Position numbers and translations under genes: made by a program. A stretch of DNA of 10,361 nucleotides from Hungatella sp. UBA5982 (GTDB lineage: Bacteria > Bacillota > Clostridia > Lachnospirales > Lachnospiraceae), in the NCBI GenBank assembly GCA_002429965.1, contig DJBG01000081.1, positions 6,508 to 16,868 of the forward strand. The letters are read 5' to 3'. This document shows, in pieces, positions 6,300 through 10,361 of this stretch; position 1 is the stretch's first letter, and every line of letters starts with the position of its first letter. The notes under the pieces are model-generated. The model did no database searches and was not told where the DNA came from. It worked only from the letters and a program-made list of their open reading frames with translations.

Positions 6300-6929
6300 C
6301 TATAACGCGTGATAAAAGGAATTATATCCATCCTCGTGTTCAATGCGTTTCAGTTCTAAATATGCATCTTTATAAAACATTATTAAAGATTCATCATCTT
6401 TAAGGATAAAATAAGTATCATATCCTTTTATTGAAAATATAGTCACGTAATTACCATTTATGCCCAGTTTGTTCATAGTTGGCATATAAGGAAAGTATGT
6501 CGTCTGCTCATCTAAAGGAATAATTACTATATCATATTCAGGAAACTCGATTTCGATTTCTTGACCATTATAATATAGATTAACCTTTTCTCTGGAGAAT
6601 TTAAACATTTTTCCTATAACGTCACTAATGTCCTGTATATCAAGCCTATAGCTTTCACCTACCTTATTTTCAACCAACCATTTACCATATAACATTTTGT
6701 AACCATAATCAACACGAGTATTTCCAACATCTTTTTCTAAGAAGGGATTATCCTGTTCAAGGTATTTGCTCTCAGCCAAATTATTGTTTTCCTGTAGATT
6801 ATCTGCTTCCATAAAACTATCAACCTGATATGATAAATCTGGTTTCTGTTTTATACTTTGACAGCTAATTAACATAGATAACATCATCATGCATATACTT
6901 ATCTTCAATCTTAATGCCTTCTTATTCAT
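6300..6929 (-). CDS. lipoprotein, probable immunity partner of the adjacent lysozyme
   Basis: The 209-aa protein has a lipoprotein signal peptide: KK/RLK positive start, hydrophobic core ISICMMMLSML, lipobox LISC with Cys23. The mature protein would be anchored on the outer face of the membrane. A low-complexity acidic linker (about 30-70) is followed by a beta-rich domain with GKWLVENKVGES (about 82-94) and YYNGQEIEIEFPEYD, ending YDTYFILKDDESLIMFY. The beginning with a GKW motif resembles lipocalin-like small beta-barrel domains; I cannot name the family. AAAGAGGT precedes the ATG, and the gene starts 17 bp after the lysozyme stop, so the two are co-transcribed. A membrane-surface protein coupled to a muramidase gene is the usual arrangement of an immunity protein; this role is inferred. 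Confidence 0.75.
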   Translation of the reverse strand: MNKKALRLKISICMMMLSMLISCQSIKQKPDLSYQVDSFMEADNLQENNNLAESKYLEQDNPFLEKDVGNTRVDYGYKMLYGKWLVENKVGESYRLDIQDISDVIGKMFKFSREKVNLYYNGQEIEIEFPEYDIVIIPLDEQTTYFPYMPTMNKLGINGNYVTIFSIKGYDTYFILKDDESLIMFYKDAYLELKRIEHEDGYNSFYHAL

Positions 6930-6946
6930 ACATTTACCTCTTTAAG

Positions 6947-7579
6947 TTATATTCCCGCAGGATATGTGCTGTTATTAAACAAATCAATCAAATCATTTGC
7001 TCGGCTAATATCTCCATTAACTCCTATCAGACTTTTAATAGCTGTTTCCCATTTTAATTTATCATGATCTTTCGCTTTTAACAAATCGCCAATGTCTTTT
7101 CTGAGTCTAAATTTATGATATCTTAAATTTACAAGTGCATCAAATTGTTCCTGTGTTATAGAAAATCCATATTTATTAACTGTATCTTCCAACTCTTGTT
7201 CATGCTCTGCTAAATCGTTTTTCAAAAGGGTTTCGACATCTTTTATAGGCATATAAGTTGAACCAGGAACTATATAAGACACTCCATTTGATGGAATGTT
7301 CGATGGGATTAAAGCTGCCCCCTTCGCATATTTGTCGACAAGTGCTTTTTCTATTGCATCTGTTCCATACTCTGATTGAGAAACATAGTGACCAAATCCA
7401 AATGTTATTCCTCCATCTGACTCCCACTGACCTGTCGCTTTGCTTATTCTAAATACATAATGCGGATATATTCCTGTTAAAGTGGAACCATGATATACCC
7501 CTAGTCCCCATCCTTGGAGTACAGATGGGTTGTTTTCATGATGTTTCAAGAGATCGAATCCTTTTTGGCTCATAGTCAT
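6947..7579 (-). CDS. GH24/T4-lysozyme-like muramidase, orphan effector C-terminus
   Basis: The 210-aa protein begins MTMSQKGFDLLKHHE, the usual opening of phage-type lysozymes (S..G..L.K..E, with candidate catalytic Glu15). It then has ITFGFGHYVS (59-66), equivalent to TIGIGH of T4 lysozyme, with Thr59 and Glu53 or Asp55 as the acid partner. The helical half follows: DVETLLKNDLAEHEQELEDTV and TQEQFDALVNLRYHKF. About 30 extra residues lie between Glu15 and the Thr motif compared with T4. There is no signal peptide, so it needs another export route. Upstream the frame stays open only nine codons (DTPPEGSGQ, a linker-like stretch) before a TAA at 7609-7607, and the ribosome site is weak (GGGG only). 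This looks like the toxin end of a once longer protein that lost its delivery domain. A stand-alone lysozyme is the alternative. Confidence 0.78.
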   Translation of the reverse strand: MTMSQKGFDLLKHHENNPSVLQGWGLGVYHGSTLTGIYPHYVFRISKATGQWESDGGITFGFGHYVSQSEYGTDAIEKALVDKYAKGAALIPSNIPSNGVSYIVPGSTYMPIKDVETLLKNDLAEHEQELEDTVNKYGFSITQEQFDALVNLRYHKFRLRKDIGDLLKAKDHDKLKWETAIKSLIGVNGDISRANDLIDLFNNSTYPAGI

Positions 7580-7994
7580 CTGCCCCGAACCCTCAGGTGG
7601 AGTATCTTACTGCTCAGATTAACAGTGTTGCTCGTTTCTCTGTTTTTTGAAACTTTCTTACATCCGTTTACTAAATTCTAATGCAGAAACAATGAAAATT
7701 TATTCTTCTGTGTTAACTGCCCCGTCATTGGGATTTTGAAGAAATATGGTAAGGAATTTTGAGCATGAATGTCTCGTCATCCTAAAAATCATTCTGTTAG
7801 CCACGTGTCGCAAAATCTGCCCCCTGTCTGCGGCTTTAGGAGCGAGGGTGAGGAAGTATGCCATAAAAACTATGTCTCGGCTTGTTGGGGCAATTTGAGA
7901 AAAAGATGCTAAAACAGCGTTTGTTCATTTTGACGAAAATCTCAAAAGATAGGGTGGAATCGGTTGGGTCGAAAGTGGTGCGGGTTAAAGTGCG

Positions 7995-8098
7995 GGTGGC
8001 TTTACGCCACCTTGATGCCCGGATCACAACGTCCGGCAAAGCCGTTCGCTAATTTTTAGTGCCACCCGGATTTTTCGATTTAGCACAAATAGGTGGCA
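7995..8098. repeat. cluster of GGTGGC/GCCACC inverted repeats
   Basis: GGTGGC-tttac-GCCACC forms a perfect hairpin (7995-8011). CCGGA/TCCGG (8019-8023/8032-8036) forms a second. TGCCACC (8060-8066) and GGTGGCA (8092-8098) form a third, wider pair using the same word. Two copies of GTGCGGGT lie just before the first hairpin. The arrangement suggests folded RNA or a protein-recognised DNA end such as a transfer origin or element terminus, but no family is recognised. Confidence 0.5.
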
Positions 8099-8192
8099 GC
8101 TCCTCAATAAAGCAAGGCCAGAAAAAATACAGGAAGAAAATGAGCGAAGTCTTCAGACTGAACGTTGTATTGACAATCTCCCAGATGATGAG

Positions 8193-8229
8193 AATGAGCT
8201 TGTGCTAATATTACCAACACAAGCTCATT
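8193..8229. repeat. perfect 12-bp inverted repeat downstream of the immunity-like gene
   Basis: AATGAGCTTGTG (8193-8204) and CACAAGCTCATT (8218-8229) are perfect complements around a 13-base AT-rich loop. It lies 25 bp past the stop of the minus-strand gene ending at 8254, so it may end that transcript. No T-run follows on either strand, so a Rho-independent terminator is uncertain. Confidence 0.6.
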
Positions 8230-8253
8230 GATCTTACATGTTAATTGCAATTG

Positions 8254-9009
8254 CTATTTTAATTGACTTTCGGTTGTTTCAGTTAATTGCAGTTCACCAT
8301 CTATCAATTTAAATACTTTTCTTTTGCCATCTTGATCAGCATCAATAACTTTTTCGATTAATATCAATTTGTCATTGTCGTACTTGTAAGTCAGGAATTC
8401 ATGTAAATCTCCACCACCACTACTAGAAACATTGATTTCTTGGTTATTATAATCAAAGTTAATATATCCAGCCATTTCTAAATCTGGATAGTTAACGAAA
8501 CTCTTTTTATTTTCGTCCCACACCCAAAATTTCCATACAGGATTTTTACCCATAGAACTACATAATATTTTAAAACCTCCATAACCATCAAACCTAAAAT
8601 CTCCATATTCAAAACCAAAATCATCCAATGCACATGGTGAAAAGTCATTTTCATCAAAATCAAGTTGTTGTATTATAATTCCATCTGTTGTAATAAGCAG
8701 TTTATCTGGATAATGAAAAAATCTGGATAAATTTTCGTTATAATCATCCTTTTCCTTTCTCCCGGTTAATTCAAAGCGTAAAGCTGGCATTTGATCTGTT
8801 GCAGGAACGTTTATACGTTTAATATATTTGCCAGAATCAGAAACCATCTCCATTGTCGTTATATCTAATACATTAGTTGATTCTAAATCGTAATTGTTTG
8901 CGGTGTCCATTTTTAACATTCCATTAGTAAACAGATTGAATTTAGTCAGAAGTAATGTTCCAACACAACAACATAATACAGCTTTAAGGCCTAATGACTT
9001 TATATACAT
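8254..9009 (-). CDS. membrane-anchored XAC2610-like protein, probable immunity to the GH19-like effector
   Basis: The 251-aa protein has an N-terminal hydrophobic segment (about 8-22, KAVLCCCVGTLLL) that would anchor or export it; no clean lipobox. The C-terminal half carries DFRFDGYGGFKIL (137-149), NPVWKFWVWDENKKSFV (156-172) and INFDYNNQEINVSSSGGGD (183-201). It then has EFLTYKYDNDKLILIEKV. This order (D..FDGY.D, W.WD...F, FD...I.S..GG, YKY...L.L) is what I know from XAC2610-related proteins. The Xanthomonas founder is the periplasmic immunity protein of the GH19 effector XAC2609. The start is 9009: AAGGAG ends 5 bases upstream, while the in-frame GTG at 9015 overlaps it. It begins 50 bp after the GH19-like gene. 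The family call is by motif; the pairing is inferred. Confidence 0.72.
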   Translation of the reverse strand: MYIKSLGLKAVLCCCVGTLLLTKFNLFTNGMLKMDTANNYDLESTNVLDITTMEMVSDSGKYIKRINVPATDQMPALRFELTGRKEKDDYNENLSRFFHYPDKLLITTDGIIIQQLDFDENDFSPCALDDFGFEYGDFRFDGYGGFKILCSSMGKNPVWKFWVWDENKKSFVNYPDLEMAGYINFDYNNQEINVSSSGGGDLHEFLTYKYDNDKLILIEKVIDADQDGKRKVFKLIDGELQLTETTESQLK

Positions 9010-9059
9010 ATTCACTCCTTCAGTTTAATCAACATAACTTAAAGTAACTTAAATTGACA

Positions 9060-10361
9060 TTAAACTATAAATGGTATGAAGGTACTTGATCCGTGTGGAA
9101 AATATTTAATCGCATCATTGTAAGAACGTTTTCTGTCTGCCCATCCATTTGGTGCAGAACTTGGTTCTGAAAATGTTTTCCCCTTTAAAAGTGTTTGTAA
9201 CCCTGATTTTCCGGATTTATAGCCATTTATAGCATAGCTTATTGCTAAATATATTAATCTCATTTCTGCACCTTGCTTAATGCCATATTCAATAATATCA
9301 GTCGTCAAGTCGCAAGCTATAGCATTCCCTGTTGTCCATGCATAACATGCTGATGACATTGGCAAATAAGTTCCTATATGGAACGGTTGATCTAGTATAT
9401 TGCTAATATTGTTGTTTGAATAACCTACTGATGAAAGGAAATCAACCTGATTTCCATTAGGATTACCTGGTGCTATGCCTGTTAACTGGCTATACCCACC
9501 ACCTCTTTGGTTGTAAGCATAACCCAATGTAGAATCCCAAAGCTCTACCATCCGTTTCCCATATAATGATTCCTGTGCCGTGATAGCCATAAACATTAAA
9601 ACTGCTTCATCATATTTTCCTATACCGTATTTTTCAATATGATAGTTAAAATTTGATACAATATTTTGATCGGAAATATTGCTAAACTCATTGTTTAAAT
9701 AATCTAACTGAATTTTTATTTCATTAAGATATGCAGTAGCATTTGAGACAACGCCTTGGAAATCATTAGCATTGTAGCCAGCCAGCTTATTGATATAGGT
9801 TTGTCTGTTATACTCAAAATTAAAACTTTTCAATTGAGCTAAAGAAATATAATTCTTCGAAGAACCGGTTCCAACCAAATTAGAATTTGTTTTCGTCTTA
9901 TAATCATTTAGTGGATACACCGACCCCTTAGTTCCATTCACTGTTGGAATCTCTACAACCTCTATTATTCCTCCATAAAGGCATACTAGAAAATCTCCTG
10001 TAGTAATGGCATCAACATACTTTCCTACCGACTCATCCCATATCTTCACTTTAGAACTCTTGGTCTTACTCCAACTTCCATTTAAAATAGGAATACATTT
10101 ATGCATGATAAACGGTAATTTGGACTTTAGAGTTGGAATCACAATAGGTCTTTCGGGGTATCCTTCCGGCGTAGGTTTTTTACATTCTCCAAATGTATGT
10201 ATGTTCTCATTCGCTTTGCAATCAGTGCATATTCCTAAGGGGGAACCAGCCTTTTCCACCCCATGATCATTCAGGATATCGAAGGTATTCATTTTATTTC
10301 CTCCGCTGCACCGTAGAATCGATCCCCTTGTTATATATGCATTTTCTTCCTGGAACTGCCC
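9060..10361 (-). CDS. DUF4280 (PAAR-like) - GH19-like peptidoglycan hydrolase effector, 5' end beyond window
   Basis: 433 residues are visible. With ATG 10292 as residue 1, the 23 codons upstream stay open to the edge and read AYITRGSILRCSGGNK. They complete a DUF4280 domain: TRG..LRCS, NDHGV, ENIHTFGECKKP (29-40), KCIPILNGSW (65-74), TTGDFLVCLYGGIIEV (97-112). So 10292 is internal, and the GGAGG before it encodes Gly-Gly. DUF4280 belongs with PAAR-type spike tips that carry toxins on injection machines. After a linker and helices (about 115-220) comes a GH19-like lysozyme/chitinase domain: MFMAITAQESLYGKRMVE (candidate catalytic Glu241), YNQRGGGYSQLTG (260-272), YAWTTGNA, ISYAINGYKSG. No signal peptide is visible; secretion would depend on the spike. 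It would cut peptidoglycan or chitin-like glycans. The downstream gene is its likely immunity. Confidence 0.8.
   Translation of the reverse strand, partial: GQFQEENAYITRGSILRCSGGNKMNTFDILNDHGVEKAGSPLGICTDCKANENIHTFGECKKPTPEGYPERPIVIPTLKSKLPFIMHKCIPILNGSWSKTKSSKVKIWDESVGKYVDAITTGDFLVCLYGGIIEVVEIPTVNGTKGSVYPLNDYKTKTNSNLVGTGSSKNYISLAQLKSFNFEYNRQTYINKLAGYNANDFQGVVSNATAYLNEIKIQLDYLNNEFSNISDQNIVSNFNYHIEKYGIGKYDEAVLMFMAITAQESLYGKRMVELWDSTLGYAYNQRGGGYSQLTGIAPGNPNGNQVDFLSSVGYSNNNISNILDQPFHIGTYLPMSSACYAWTTGNAIACDLTTDIIEYGIKQGAEMRLIYLAISYAINGYKSGKSGLQTLLKGKTFSEPSSAPNGWADRKRSYNDAIKYFPHGSSTFIPFIV

Larger units (their letters stand above)
7580..8253. other. 674-bp gene-free interval with a GC-rich structured core
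   Basis: No credible gene was found. 7580-7745 is AT-rich without recognisable coding or promoter signals. 7800-8100 is clearly GC-richer than its surroundings and holds several inverted repeats, listed separately. A plus-strand frame starting ATG 7746 is open to TGA 7896; the same frame continues through TAG 7950, TAA 7986 and TGA 8013 and then stays open to TGA 8229. This is either decayed coding sequence or chance. A 67-codon minus-strand frame (8039-7836) has no ribosome site. The block separates two effector/immunity-like gene pairs and may be the scar of a mobile element. Confidence 0.5.

Noticed and set aside
7836..8039. 67-codon minus-strand ORF
   Set aside because: No ribosome site, no recognisable domain, and it runs through hairpin-rich sequence.
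9010..9015. GTG start for the XAC2610-like protein
   Set aside because: The first base of the GTG is part of AAGGAG, leaving no spacer; the ATG at 9009 has the proper 5-base gap.

Overview
The window reads as a chromosome segment of a low-GC Gram-positive clostridium, most likely Lachnospiraceae (a Lacrimispora/Clostridium-like genome). The grounds are strong AGGAGG-type ribosome sites, a lipobox protein, a DUF3842 gene, and clostridial-type murQ/murP/RpiR and IS110 sequences. The assignment is by family resemblance, not by alignment. The left half (1-4536) looks like ordinary GC-richer core sequence. The right half (about 4580-10361) is AT-rich, broken up by pseudogenes and typical of an accessory island.

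Left region: on the minus strand an RpiR/MurR-type regulator (3453-2545) overlaps murQ (2561-1656). A IIBC sugar PTS permease of the MurP type follows (1626-190), then the start of a DUF3842 gene (117 to the window edge). Together they would import N-acetylmuramic acid (MurNAc) as MurNAc-6-phosphate and cleave off its lactyl ether. A PHP-domain phosphatase/phosphoesterase gene (3664-4536, plus) is divergent, with a near-consensus sigma-A promoter, and ends at a hairpin (4543-4574).

Right region: this is the interesting part. Read on the minus strand from the right edge it begins with the 3' part of a large gene encoding a DUF4280 (PAAR-like spike tip) domain fused to a GH19-like peptidoglycan hydrolase domain. 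The nominal ATG at 10292 is internal, because the frame stays open to the window edge. Next comes a membrane-anchored protein resembling the XAC2610 family, whose known member is the immunity protein of a GH19 effector. After a 674-bp non-coding, GC-rich structured gap there is a T4-lysozyme-like (GH24-type) protein that looks like an orphan toxin C-terminus. It is followed 17 bp later by a lipoprotein, probably its immunity partner. A strong bidirectional hairpin separates this from a small plus-strand helical ORF.

Beyond that lies a graveyard: the 3' third of an IS110-family transposase with a frameshift, a broken secreted/immunity-like gene with a DxNxDG motif, a nonsense-interrupted fragment of a second DUF4280 domain, and a second copy of the broken gene's 3' tail. 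My reading is a locus of serially acquired and decaying cell-wall-hydrolase effector/immunity cassettes, delivered by a contractile injection-type apparatus that is not encoded in this window. Family assignments come from motif recognition by eye; the effector/immunity pairing and delivery are inference.
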